From: Mercurialis annua
Taxonomy: Eukaryota > Streptophyta > Magnoliopsida > Malpighiales > Euphorbiaceae
Length of the DNA stretch: 64,000 nucleotides
Assembly: GCF_937616625.2 (NCBI RefSeq)
Contig: NC_065573.1
Location: forward strand, 13,159,001-13,223,000
Reading direction: 5' to 3'
The notes beneath the pieces were generated by a model. It did no database searches and had not been told where the DNA came from. It saw only the letters and a program-made list of their open reading frames with translations. Below, one piece after another: positions 24,501 through 34,982 of this stretch; position 1 is the stretch's first letter; the number at the start of each line of letters is the position of its first letter. Made by a program: the position numbers and the translations under genes.

Positions 24501-25028
24501 CTCTGTCATAGAAGGATTCCTTTTTCGTTTCTTGGATATATTGATTCCAATATTCCTCATCCAAGTATCAAAAATGCCATCGAAAGCCGTCAAATCTGAA
24601 TTGGCACCTTCTATATGCTTCATAATCTCCATAGATACCTAAATTTTTTGTTTTATAAGTGAATTGCACATTTAAAACACATCAGTATGAGAGAATTTAT
24701 GAAATACCAAATACTTGAAGCGATTGGTGGTAGGATCAGAGTCTTTGTATGTGGCTTTTAATAAAATGCTGAGAACACCGCTTGCTTCAACCCAATTATG
24801 TTGCCTAACCAACTCCTGCAAAAGACGGCATAATCTGAGACGATTTTCGGGTCGGACATTGCAGGAGCCTAGTCCAAGAAGGTAAGATGGCTTAGATGTA
24901 GACAATAAAAATCCCTTATAATACTCTTCAAGATATTCCTCCTCCTCTATTATTGTATCCATCTCCGTTTGGCGTTTCTTCCATTTCTTAGTATCTCTTG
25001 ATTTTGTTATGTCCAATTCTCCGGTCAT
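15582..25028 (-). CDS. TAF1A-like subunit of the RNA polymerase I initiation factor
   Basis: Nine coding exons with GT-AG junctions: 24708-25028, 24501-24638, 24325-24407, 22722-23176, 19947-20101, 19216-19301, 16749-16882, 15827-16132 and 15582-15766. They total 1863 nt, giving 620 codons plus a stop with no internal stop. The start ATG follows an acceptor (TTTGTTACAG), so a leader intron is likely. Features: an acidic/basic N terminus, LCRLLQELVRQHNWVEA near residue 70, a basic NISKKRKR patch near 146, IIGMIFYQLFYSSIPEQMQW near 200, and a C terminus ending FERRK. It resembles plant TAF1A-like proteins, which belong to the SL1-type TATA-binding-protein complex for rRNA gene transcription in the nucleolus. 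That identity is from memory of the family. The gene model itself is well supported by phase agreement across eight introns. Confidence 0.75.
17235..17415 (-). mobile_element. tRNA-derived SINE in an intron
   Basis: On the minus strand a polymerase III B-box-like GGGTTCGAGCT is followed by GCAAGGAGAAGGCTGCATACA and then CCCTTCACTGCCTTGC, the layout of Solanaceae-type SINE bodies. It lies within the intron between the exons at 19216 and 16882. Ends are approximate and I did not find a target duplication. Confidence 0.5.
17690..18313 (+). pseudogene. LINE reverse transcriptase C-terminal (zf-RVT) relic
   Basis: This is the 3' end of a non-LTR retrotransposon in the same intron, antisense to the host gene. 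Readable pieces include WKASRNGLFSISSLWKSL and then, after a frame change near 17890, LNKRILTKDKLLKWK, with the zinc-binding spacing C-X(n)-ESIGHLFFNCCFS and VW. This is the zf-RVT domain that follows reverse transcriptase in plant LINEs. The polymerase and endonuclease parts are absent. Confidence 0.75.
20188..21260 (+). mobile_element. Decayed Copia element with LTR remnants
   Basis: Similar LTR-like stretches at about 20188-20290 and 21120-21230 (both contain GTCAAACTATACA) flank a Copia RNase H relic. A polypurine-like ACTTGAGGGGGAG lies at 21107-21119, just before the right copy. Most of the polyprotein is deleted. The element sits in the fourth coding intron of the TAF1A-like gene, antisense to it. 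Confidence 0.6.
20310..20800 (+). pseudogene. Copia RNase H relic
   Basis: Fragments in changing frames read YLKGTPGKGLLFKKHG, NADWAGSTTDRKPTS, ENLVTWRRK, SSAKAEFRAVAHGI and DNKAAIAMAHPVLHDRTKH, ending ILTKGLHK. This is the C-terminal RNase H end of a Copia polyprotein. Stops and shifts show it is dead. Confidence 0.8.
20838..21600. repeat. Inverted pair of dispersed LTR-like repeats
   Basis: A unit with CCTCACCCAAC and AGCTTTTGGGT at about 20838-21075 recurs in inverse orientation at about 21310-21600, where it appears twice (TGTTGGGTGAGG near 21328 and again near 21556). These look like LTR pieces of older Copia elements. Borders are approximate. Confidence 0.5.
22042..22445. mobile_element. 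Tourist-like MITE (PIF/Harbinger type)
   Basis: 404 bp with terminal inverted repeats GGCCTCACTTGGTT and AACCAAGCGAGGCC and a 3-bp TAA target duplication (22039-22041, 22446-22448). The interior repeats CTTCCCGG-type motifs in both orientations. It has no coding capacity and lies in the fourth coding intron of the TAF1A-like gene. Confidence 0.88.
23177..24324 (-). other. Third coding intron of the TAF1A-like gene
   Basis: Intron with GTTTAA at the donor and TTTTTGCAG at the acceptor. It holds a TATATAGA microsatellite at about 23873-23900 and nothing else I recognise. Confidence 0.6.
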
Positions 25029-25296
25029 CTGTAACAAAAAAAATTAACATAATGTTCAAACAAAATTAACAAATAAACTATCAAAAACCTCAACAAATAT
25101 ATTAAACAATTCACACAGTAATAAGAAATTCACTAACTAATTTGAACAAAACAATCAAAAACACATGCCTCTTATAAGAGCGAGCGAGCGAGCGGCGGCA
25201 GCTAGCAGAAAAAGGGAGCGGCAGCTTCGAACGGCGTAAAGCAGCGGAAGGGGCGAGATAATTAAGATTTGGCGGCTACTACTAGCATACTAGTCC

Positions 25297-25305
25297 ATAT
25301 ATATA
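25297..25305 (-). promoter_or_regulatory. Candidate TATA box of the TAF1A-like gene
   Basis: The reverse complement reads GTATATATATGG, about 270 bp before the ATG and about 30 bp before a G/C-rich leader (to about 25270). The MULE left end lies only 18 bp further upstream, at 25324. This is inferred from position and sequence; there is no transcript evidence. Confidence 0.5.
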
Positions 25306-25323
25306 CTTTACTAATTCTAATTA

Positions 25324-26359
25324 GGCAAAAGGTACAAAAAACCCTCCAAGTTTACTGAAAAGTACATAACAGGCGCTTAACTTATTTTTGACACAAATAA
25401 ACCCTCACAATTCTAAAATCGAGCAAAAACACCCCTCCAAGTTTGACTTTGACAAACAGACGTTAAATAGGTAACGTGGTATTAGGAAAAAAGTTCAAAA
25501 ACATCCTTACTTTTTGAAATACTTACTAAAATTTTTTATTTCAATTTTTTTATTATTTCACCCTCGTAAAAGGTTCAAAAATACCTTCAATTTTTAAAAC
25601 ACTTACCACTTTTATAATTATATATCTTTTTGTATTATTTCACCCTCTTATTTCTAATTACTCTAATAAATTTTTTTATTAAAATCAAATAAAAATTAAA
25701 CCACTGTAACCCAATACTTTCGGAACATACGACAGCGGATCACCCGAATCAATAATTTTTTTATTTTTAATTAAAAAAATTAGAAAATAACAACCTCAGT
25801 TAACTAAATTTCAATTAATAAAACCTAATTAATTATAGTTGATAACCAAAAAATAAATTAATTATTTCCGACACCGCCGCCTCGGACCCGCCACCACGCC
25901 GCCGCCCTCTTCTGGCTGGGGAAGACAGATCTGCCTTCCCCAGCCGGAAGAGGGCGGCGGCGTGGCGGCGGGTTCGAGGCAGCGGTGGATATGGGGTGGT
26001 GAGTCGGGGGTTGCCGGGAAGAAGGTCAGGAAAATATGTTTATTTTAAAAAAAAAATTGGTGGAGAAGAGGGTTTAATTGAATGAATTTTAAGTTAAGGG
26101 TACATTTGAACCTTTCATGAGGGTGAAATAATAAAAGAAATTGAAATATGAATTTAGTAAATATATTAAATTTAAGTATGTTTTTGAACTTTTCTCCTAG
26201 TGCCACATCAACAGTTTAACGTCCGTTTGTCAAAGTCATGGACGGAGGGGTTTTTCTGTTAGATTTTAGAACTGTGAGGGTTTATTTATGGCGAAAATAT
26301 AGTTAAGGGGCTGTCTTGTACTTTTGGATAATCTTTGAAGGTTTTTTGTACATTTTGCC
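25324..26359. mobile_element. Non-autonomous Mutator-like element (MULE)
   Basis: 1036 bp flanked by a perfect 9-bp duplication, TTCTAATTA (25315-25323, 26360-26368). The ends, GGCAAAAGGTACAAAAAACC and GGTTTTTTGTACATTTTGCC, begin imperfect inverted repeats of roughly 270 bp. The centre is a G/C-rich palindrome (25874-25985). No transposase is encoded. It inserted immediately upstream of the TAF1A-like promoter. Confidence 0.93.
25874..25985. repeat. G/C-rich palindrome inside the MULE
   Basis: Two arms of about 56 bp meet at AGATCT (centre 25929/25930) with only a few mismatches. They are rich in GGCGGCGG and contrast sharply with the A/T-rich flanks. Confidence 0.85.
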
Positions 26360-26368
26360 TTCTAATTA

Positions 26369-27054
26369 TAATACAATTATTTTCATTTATATTACACCAC
26401 TTAAACCCTAACATTTTAAAATTACATTAATATTATTAAAATACTCTTTTATTATATTTTCCACTGATCGTATATTCTCACAATAACACATTATTTTGAT
26501 AGTACTTTTAATTTTAATTTTAATTTTTATATATATTTAATTTCAATTTAATAAGATTTGAAAATAAAATTAATTGATTAAATTTTTATTAATAGTTTTG
26601 AACTAGATTAATTTTAGAAATAAAATTTTGAAATAATTAAGATTTAATTAATTTATTTTTATCAAAAAAATATATAATTTTAAATTAGTTTTAATAATTC
26701 ATTCAATAAATTTATTTAATTAAATTTTAATTAGCTAATTAAAAAATTAATTTTTTATAATATATATGAATTTTATAACAATATAATTAATTAATTTGAT
26801 TTAAAATTTGGGTTTAATTTTGATTTGTTTTTCGTGTGGTTTGATTAGGGATATCTTTAGTTTGGTTAGGGATGTTTTTGGCTTGGTTGGATTTATAGAT
26901 GATGTCACTTCATTTTCACTCAATGACTTCTGCTAAGTTGACAACGATGTGGCCGGTGATGTGGCAAATTTTTTGGTTTCGTTCAGGAATTGTTAAAAAA
27001 ATATTTTAAATATTTCAAAATGAGCTAAACTAGCCGATTTTAGAAAATTTAGTC
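26369..27054. other. A/T-rich spacer
   Basis: Very A/T-rich sequence (26400-26830) followed by ordinary spacer up to the gypsy LTR. I see no gene or defined repeat boundary. Confidence 0.5.
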
Positions 27055-27661
27055 TGGAGTCTGCCTTCTGAACCGGTGAATGAGACCTGCAAAACAGGGT
27101 AGAAGCTAACCGGACGGTTCGGTGTCCGATTAACTCTCCGATGCTAAAGTCAGTTTAGAGCTTTGAGCAGCGTTTTGAGTATATGAATGTAATTGTGATT
27201 TTAGGCATACCTCATGCTCCTTTTATAGTAGATGAATGCATACCTTGTACAGCCATAGTAGGTAAGTGAATCCTACTTTGTAGGGATCGAACTACTTTGT
27301 AGGGATTCACCCTGATTTGGCGTGATCTACCGTATTCGAACATGAGTCGTATTTAGGAACGTCTTCCTAAATAGTCTCGTCTTCCTAATATAGAACTTAT
27401 CTTTCCATGTTGGAGATTATGTCCAAATGGGAAGATACTTTGAGATATTAGTAAATCATGACGATCTATCTGAATCCCGGATTAACGCGCTTTAGGCGGA
27501 TCCTAAGGGGTTCGCTCTTCATCCGTATATCGGCGGATCTCAAGGGATTCGGCTGCCTTCCTTATACGTTCAGGTCTTCCATAGGGAGGCCGATATCACC
27601 TGAGAGTGGATCTCCTGTGACTCGACTCCATTGTAACTATCGTAGGATTCGGTATCCATCA
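27055..27661 (-). repeat. Gypsy 3' LTR
   Basis: Left copy, downstream in element orientation. It is adjacent to the polypurine tract. Confidence 0.9.
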
Positions 27662-27913
27662 TTAGCCCCCCCGCAAGTGAGCTGAAGTGATTGGTATTCA
27701 TGCCTTAGTAGATTTTGGCTCTTTTGGAGCTGAGCCTTTTTGTATTCTGGGCGAGTCGTTTCATATATTGGCAAGCCGCTTTTCTTCTCTAGTAAGATTC
27801 TCTTTCTTGCCACGTGCTGTTTATCATGAAGAACAAGTGTCTTTGTGCGCCATTTGTCATTCATCTGTTTTGACTTTTAAGGTTTCGTCTATTCAACTTC
27901 TTCGTCTTCTTGG

Positions 27914-27923
27914 GTTATATAAA
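27914..27923 (+). promoter_or_regulatory. Candidate TATA box for the antisense ORF
   Basis: TTATATAAATG lies about 340 bp before the ATG at 28264 and is followed by a pyrimidine-rich leader. This suggests the antisense ORF has its own promoter inside the element. Inferred only. Confidence 0.4.
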
Positions 27924-28263
27924 TGTTCATTTCCCTCTTTCTTCTTCACTTTTACTTTCGTTTTTCTCTATAGTTGCTCTATCATTTCTCAGCAAATTCT
28001 CAGTAAATTTAGTTGGCTTTTTTTTTACCTTCAAGATTCCTCGTTTTCGAGTTGCTCCCTATCTCTCCTTTGATCCAGCGTATTTGATTGCAAGGTATTT
28101 GCTTTTTCCTTGGTTTAAATTCCTGTTTTGAGTTTCTGGATTTCTTTTTTCTTTGTTGCTCCTGTTCTTCCTGTTCTTCATCTTTTCCTTCATTTGATCT
28201 TTTAAAATCTTAATTTTGTTGTCATTCCTTGTTCTCCCCCCCCCCCCCATTTTAAATTTTAAA

Positions 28264-30057
28264 ATGTCAGAAGTAACTGAGGGGGTTCGGGGTGCTCGTG
28301 ATGAATTGGAGTATACCCGAAGTTCCCTTTCTGTTGAACAGATAATTAGCTATGCTGAAGAATTTGGTTTTCCAGGGTCATATACTATTTTAAGACCTCG
28401 AAAATCATATCGGGCGAATCATAGTACAGATTCGTCTTCGAAGATAGTGATTTTTCACGAACAACTGTTAGCGGGTCTTAGGTTTCCTCTTGAATCTTTG
28501 ATCATAGAGGTTTGTCGTAATTTAAGCATTCCTTTAGGTCAACTTCATCCCAATGCGATTCGCCTTCTTTGTTCTTTTATGGAGTCTTGTAGGGCTCGGG
28601 GGCAAGAGCCTACACTTGATTTTTTTTAATTATTTTTATGTTTTCTCTCGCCGAAAGGGCGAGGAGTTTATTTTTGCTGGCGGTCGACCGAACCGATCTC
28701 TTTTTAGTCTTCCGTCTTCTTTAAAGGGTTGGACCCCTAAATTTTTCTTGGTTCAAAATCCTTCCTTTTCTTCTTTTTCACGGAACTTTACTGCAAGTAA
28801 AGTTTCGCTTACAGCTATTCCTGAGTTGACCGATGGGGAAAAGAATTTTGCCTTGTCGTTGTTGTTGGATTGTCGCTTCAATAAGCACAAGTACAGCGTC
28901 GTTTTAGGGCAATATTTAAATCGCCGTGAAATACTTTTGGCGAGTCTTCCTTTAGAAGGTATTTTTCTAACTTTTTATTATGTTTGCTTTTTTGTAGGAT
29001 GTCAACTTCTCTTGACAATTTGCTTGACAATTTTCATGTCGATATGAGTGTAGATATGGGCGAGGTTACTAGTAGCGTTCCCACTCCTACTGCCGTTCCG
29101 AATCCGAACCCTAGTTCGGTGGATCTCGCGCCTGCTGCTATTGATCAGGTGCCTTCTGTGAGTCCCGAGTCTTCTTCACTTCCTGCGAAGGGTTCGGATC
29201 CTTCTCTGAAGGAGTTGCCTACCGCCGGTAAGAAACGTCCTGCTGAGGATCAAGCCGGTGCTTCTTCCAAGCGCCCCAAGAAGAAGAAATCTTCTAAGGA
29301 GGCTCTTGTTGATGAGGTGCCTCGGTTCGCCGCCTGGGCGGATGCTCAAAATCCGCCTCGTCTTTCCAATGTTGCTATTCTTCATGCTTGCATGGAGAAT
29401 ATTATGATTAAGGAGGACATAGAGTCCATAGATCGTGACCATGGCGATGGTCTTGCTGAGTTTGCCTGTCTTGGTGGTTTTTCGGTGCGTTTTTCTTCTC
29501 TCATTTTGTATCGCCATTTGCTACCTTATATTTATTGTTTCTTTGTTATTTTATTTTGTAGGTGGTTCAATCCATCGTTGTTCTGGAGCGTGGCCGTGGA
29601 GATGCGGTGGATCAACTGAAGAAGCTTCAGAAAGATTCTGAATCCTGGCTGTCCGAGAAACGGAAGATGGAGGAGGAGGCTGGTGAAGCGACGGGTCTGA
29701 TCCAGCAGCTGCGCTCATCCGTTGCTGCCAAGGGTCGAGAGATCTCTTCTTTAGAGGCTCGGGTTCAGACTTTGTCTGATGAGATCCAGTCTCTAAAGTC
29801 TTCTTCATATATTCTTACGAAAGAGAGGGATGATCTGAAGAAAGAGGAGGAGCGTCTACGCCGGCGTTTGGGCGACTCTGGGAGCTTTTATTCCCAGGTC
29901 ATGACCCAATACCGGTTGGAAAATTGGGGCTAAGCTGCGGGAACAGAATCCTTGGATCGATCTTTCTGGGGTTAATCAACTGGATCCTGCCTCTTTGGCG
30001 AAAGAGGTGAAGGCGAAGTTTGATAAGCATAAGCAAGATGCTTTGCAAAAAGTTTAG
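28264..30057 (+). pseudogene. Antisense ORF of the gypsy element (Transposase_28-like)
   Basis: Runs opposite to the element's pol. The first 120 codons (SLSVEQIISYAEEFGFPGSY, ESLIIEVCRNLSIPLGQLHP) resemble the putative gypsy-type Transposase_28 domain found in antisense ORFs of Tat elements. An extra T in a T8 run near 28621 shifts the frame; the protein continues as FNYFYVFSRRKGEEFIFAGG. A GT-AG gap of only 39 bp (28959-28997) looks like a decayed intron. A 77-bp intron at 29485-29561 joins perfectly in phase. A proline/serine and lysine-rich linker (KKRPAEDQAGASSKRPKKKK) leads to a coiled coil (29590-29880). After another shift near 29920 it ends ALQKV-stop. Function unknown. Confidence 0.7.
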
Positions 30058-30471
30058 CTTTTATTTCCTTTGTTTTGATTTTTGTATTGGATCGAGGCAG
30101 ATCCATTATAACCTTTTTATAATTAATGTATAAATGATCTTTTGTGACCATTGATCTTCTTTCTTTATTTATCTGCAGAGTTAATCTAAACTCATGTTTG
30201 TGTTTATTTTTAGAAGTTAATTTAAACTTCTTTGATGTATGATCGCGAAACCAGTTAGGTTCGGTTGTGTATGATTTGTTTGTAAGTTCGATTGGATCCT
30301 TTAATTTCATTCTGACTCAGACAAGTCTAGATTGTTTTTAACTAAGATTCAAACGACTCTTGTTAAATTGTGTATATCGATTTGGGACTCAAACGAGTCT
30401 TTAAAATTTTGTATCTTAACGCTGAATCTGCTTTTATTTCAAAACGGAATGAGTACATGCCACAAACTAGT
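30058..30471. other. Spacer between convergent gypsy ORFs
   Basis: About 410 bp separate the stop of the antisense ORF from the stop of pol. Both 3' untranslated regions should lie here. No other feature is visible. Confidence 0.5.
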
Positions 30472-33400
30472 CTATTGGTAATATTTTCTTAGATGCTCTA
30501 CATTCCAATATCTTGGTACCATGGATCCGGTCATTGTTTTTAGTTTGTAGGCGCCTTTGCCGGTAACTTCTTCTACTATGTAAGGGCCTTCCCAGTTTGC
30601 TTGCATTTTCTTGACTCCGGCGTTCCCTCTTCCGATTTCCGCGTTCCGTAAGACTAGATCGCTTATTTGGAATTTTTTGAATTTATTCTCTTGTTGTGGT
30701 ATCATGCAGCTTGTTTCTTGTAAGTCGCGGCTCGGATTGTTGCTTCGTTTCTTCTTTCCTCTAGTAGGTCTAGACATAGCCTTATTCTCGCTTCGTTGGT
30801 TTCTTCTTCTAAGTAGTTCACTCTGATGCTGGGTACGCCAATTTCTATGGGGATCACTGCTTCAATGCCATAGGCGAGCCTGAAGGGTGTCTCGCGTGTT
30901 CCTTTCCTTTGAGTCGTTCTGTATGCCCACAGAACACTGTAAAGTTCTTGGGCCCAGTTATCTTTATACTGATCTAACCTCTTTTTTATTCCCTGTGCTA
31001 TAGTTCGATTGGTAACTTCAGTCATTCCATTTGTTTGAAGGTGCGCTACCGATGTGAATTTCAGGTTTATCATTAGTTCTTTGCAGAATTCCTTGAATCG
31101 CTTGCAGTCGAATTGTTTTCCGTTGTCCGCTATCACTGTGTGAGGTATGCTGAATCGACATATCACTTCATTCTTGAAGAACTCTTCCACTCTGGCAGCA
31201 GTTATGGTTGCAACCGGTGCCACTTCAACCCATTTTGTGAAGTGTTCGATTGCGACGATCAGGAATTTCATTTGATGTTTTCCCGTTTCGAATGGTCCTA
31301 CTATATCGATTCCCCATATGGCGAATGGCCAGGGGCTCTCCAGTGATCCTTGGGATGCTGCTGGCCTACAGCTGACATTGTCATGTCTCTGGCACTTGTC
31401 ATATTTCTTTACTAGCGTCTTTGCATCTTCTTTGATGGTCGGCCAGTAGTAATTCTGGAGCATTGTTTTTCTTGCTATGGTGATCGCTCCTTTATTTGCT
31501 CCGCATATTCCTTCATGGATTTCTTTCAGGATGGAACCTCCTGTTTGGGGCGAGACACATCTCGACCAAGGATGAGTTAAGGAGGTTCGGTAGAGAAATC
31601 CGTTATGATATGAGTAATTGGCGGATTTTCGGATGACTCGGATGGCTTCGACATTGTCTGTTGGTAATTCGCCACGATCTAAGTATTTGATCAGCGGGGT
31701 CATCCAGGAATCAACTTCATCAATCGCCATGACTTCTTCTTCTTTGGTGTTTGGTAATCTGAGGGTTTCCTTTAACTGCATTTTTGTGAATAAGTCCCCT
31801 AATTCGGATGCTGACTTGGCGATGGCGTCAGCGTCGGTATTCTTTTCTCTTGGAATTTGAATGATCTCCCATTGTCCTCCTTGCGCTTCAAGTTGTCGAA
31901 GTTGCTTCATGACTTTTTCTAGATATTTGATCATTCCAGCCTCCTTGGCTTGATATTCTCCTTTGACTTGATTTACTACTAGATGAGAGTCGCTATAGAT
32001 TTTTAGAATCTCCGTTCTTATCTCCAGTGCTAGGCCAAGGCCAGTAATTAAGGCTTCATATTCGGCAACGTTATTGCTGGCAGCGAATTGAATGTTCGCT
32101 CCGTACTCAATTTTGACTTTCCAGGGTCCTTTGAGGATGGCTCCTGCTCCGGCTCCTTTCTCGTTTGAGGCTCCATCTACGTGGAGTTCCCATATTAGCT
32201 CTGGTTTAGGCTGCTCGGCTTCGCCAGGAGTTATTTCCGCTAAGTCCGCCAAGGCTTGCGCTTTAAGAGTTGGGCGGGGTTCATATCTTATGTCATGTTC
32301 ACTGAGCTGGATGGACCAATGGACTAGTCTCCCGGAGGTTTCTGGTCTTTGGTTTGCCTTTCGCAGCGGCTGATTCGTTCTAACTACCACGTTATGGCTC
32401 TGGAAGTAGTATTTTAGCTTTTTAGCTGTGGTTACTACAGCAAGTGCCATTTTTTTTGATCTCGGGGTATCTTACTTCCGCGCCCTTTAGGACTCGGCTG
32501 ATGTAGTAGTTTAGCTTCATCTCGCCATCTTCCTCCCTTACCAGCACCGTTACAATGGTTTCTTTCCTAGTGCAGATGTATAAGTAGAGCGTTTCTCCCC
32601 TCAGCGGTCTGTTGAGTAATGGGGGGTGATCAGGAACTTCTTCAGTTCTTCAAATGCTTCTTCGCAGTCTTTGTTCCATTCGAATTTTTGTGTTCCTTTA
32701 AGGGCTTTGAAGAATGGCAAACATCTTTTTGCTGAGCAGGACATAAATCTACTGAGTGCTGTGATTCGCCCATTGAGTTTTTGAACTTCATTTATGTTAT
32801 GTGGTGCCTTCATGTCCATGATTGCTTTGATCTTTTCTGGGTTTGCTTCTATTCCTCTTTGGGATATCATGAATCCCAGGAATTTTCCTTCTTGTACTCC
32901 GAATGTGCATTTGTCTGGGTTCAATTTCATCCTAAATTTGTTTAGTATGTTGAATGTCTCCTCCAAGTCTTTCGCGTGAGTTTCTTCGTTCTCACTCTTG
33001 ATGATTAAATCATCCACGTACACCTGGACTCGCTTCCCTATTTCGTCTTTGAACATGAAGTTCATGAGCCTTTGATATGTTGCTCCTGTGTTTTTCAATC
33101 CGAAAGGCATCGCCGTATAGCAGTAGGTTCCTCCCTCCGTGATAAATGATGTTTTCTCCTGATCTTGTTCTTTCATTTGGATCTGGTGATAGCCTTGGGT
33201 TGCATCTTCTAGGCTATACATTGCGTGTCCGGCAGTAGAATCCACGAGTTGATCGATGTCAGGCAGTGGGTAACTATCTTTGGGGCACGCCTTGTTTAAA
33301 TTGGTGTAGTCCATGCACATTTTGTTTTTTCCGTTAGCTTTCTTCACGATCACTACGTTCGCCACCCATTCGGGGTAATGGACTTCTCGGATGAATCCGA

Positions 33401-34319
33401 CTTTTTCGAGTTTTTCTACTTTTTCGGCTATTATTTTTTGCTTTTCTTCGGAGAACTTCCTCTTCTTTTGTTTGACGGGATTCGCCGTTTCTGTTACGTT
33501 TAGGTCATGTGTGATGACTTGGGGGTCTATCCCGACGATCTCCGAGGCTTTAGCGGCGAAAGTTCCGATGTTGTTTTTTAATATTGTCGTGATGTCTTCT
33601 TCGATTTTGGGATTCATATCCGCTCCGAGGTTTACTCCTTTCTCCGTGCCAAGTTCTAATTTCTTCGTTTCGCCTTCGGGTGTGGTTTCTTTCTCTTCGA
33701 TATCATGATTGAGAATTTCTTCGACCGGCATTGCTTCGCATGATTCTTTTGTTGTGGCTCGGTTTCCTTGTACCGTAACTATTCCTCGCTTTGTCGGTAT
33801 CTTCATAGTTAGTGATTTTACACTAGTTACAGCTGCCGAGTCGTGGAGGAAAGTTCTTCCCAATATCGCGTTGTATGGCAAATCGATCTCCACGACACTA
33901 AACCGTGTAGGTAATTCCTCGCTCTTTCTTGTCCTCCCCAGCTTGACATCAAGTGTAATTGTTCCATTGGGCTTGATTGGGGAGCCCCCACATCCCATTA
34001 CAGGCGTGGCATTCCTCTTTAATTCTGCTAGATCCCTTCCTAGGCTTTCGTAAGCCTTTCTTGTTATTAAGTTTATTGCGCTCCCTTCATCGACCAAGAT
34101 CCTTTCGACATTCCAATGTTCGGTGATCATGGCCACTACGAGAGCCTCATTATGTTCTTCGGCTATTCTCCCGGAATCTTCCCCGTCGAAAGTCACCGGC
34201 GGTGGAATTGAGGATTCTATTGGTTTCCTTTTTCTTCCTTGCGATATGTTCCTTGCTTTGTCATTCAGGTTCATTCCTTCAGAAGTCATCTTCTTCAATG
34301 AAATTTGTTTTAAGTTCAA
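30472..34319 (-). pseudogene. Gypsy protease-RT-RNase H-integrase, frameshifted
   Basis: Domains in order on the minus strand: aspartic protease (VERILVDEGSAINLI), reverse transcriptase with MPFGLKNTGATYQR and the active site YVDDLIIKS, RNase H (ELHVDGASNEKGAGAGAILK), integrase zinc finger and core (YDKCQRHDNVSCRP, WGIDIVGPF, ADNGKQF), and a C-terminal module ending VEHLRKYYQ. Three breaks are visible: one near 32620, one at an A-run near 32450, and a TGA followed by a shift near 30715. The protease triad reads DEG where DTG or DSG is usual. No gag precedes it. The copy is dead, but the domain order is that of Ty3/gypsy. Confidence 0.92.
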
Positions 34320-34376
34320 AAAAGCTCCTTCGAATTGAAGTTGAGTTAAGCTTTTCCCACAGACAACGCCAATTGA

Positions 34377-34982
34377 TGGAGTCTGCCTTCTGAACCGGTG
34401 AATGAGACCTGCAAAACAGGGTAGAAGCTAACCGGACGGTGGTTGTCCGATTAACTCTCCGATGCTAAAGTCAGTTTAGAGCTTTGAGCAGTGTTTTGAG
34501 TATATGAATGTAATTGTGATTCTAGGCATACCTCATGCTCCTTTTATAGTAGATGAATGCATACCTTGTAGAGTCATAGTAGGTAAGTGAATCCTACTTT
34601 ATAGGGATCGAGCTACTTTGTAGGGATTCACCCTGATTTGGCGTGATCGGCCTTATTCGGACATGAGTCCTATTTAGGAGCGTCTTCCTAAATAGTTTCG
34701 TCTTCCTAAGATAGAGCTTATCTTTCCATGTTGGAGATTATGTCCAAATGGGAAGATACTTCGAGATATTAGTAGATCATGGCGATCTATCCGAATCCCG
34801 GATTAACGCGCTTTGGGCGGATCCTAAGGGATTCGGTCTTCATTCGTATATCGACGGATCTCAAGGGATTCGGCCGCCTTCCTTATACGTTTAGGTCTTC
34901 CATAGGGAGGCCGGTATCACCTGAGAGTGGATCTCCTGTGACTCGGCTCCATTGTAACTATCGTAGGATTCGGTATCCATCA
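34377..34982 (-). repeat. Gypsy 5' LTR
   Basis: Right copy, upstream in element orientation. It is adjacent to the primer-binding site. Confidence 0.9.

Larger units (their letters stand above)
27055..34982 (-). mobile_element. Ty3/gypsy element of Tat type, gag deleted
   Basis: LTRs at 27055-27661 and 34377-34982 (607 and 606 bp) begin TGATGGATACC and end GGCAGACTCCA in minus orientation. They differ at many positions (roughly 5 percent by eye), so the insertion is older than the Copia and LARD. The primer site next to the right LTR (TTGGCGTTGTCTGTGGGAA, 34355-34373) is the type used by Tat elements. A G-rich polypurine tract (GCGGGGGGGCTAA) lies at 27662-27674. Flanking 5-mers TAGTC and ATAAC do not match. 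Only about 60 bp separate the 5' LTR from the protease ORF, so gag is missing. Confidence 0.9.

Noticed and set aside
27458..27864. ORFs in and next to the gypsy LTRs (also at 34779-35021)
   Set aside because: They lie in LTR sequence and are repeated in both LTRs; no protein similarity.
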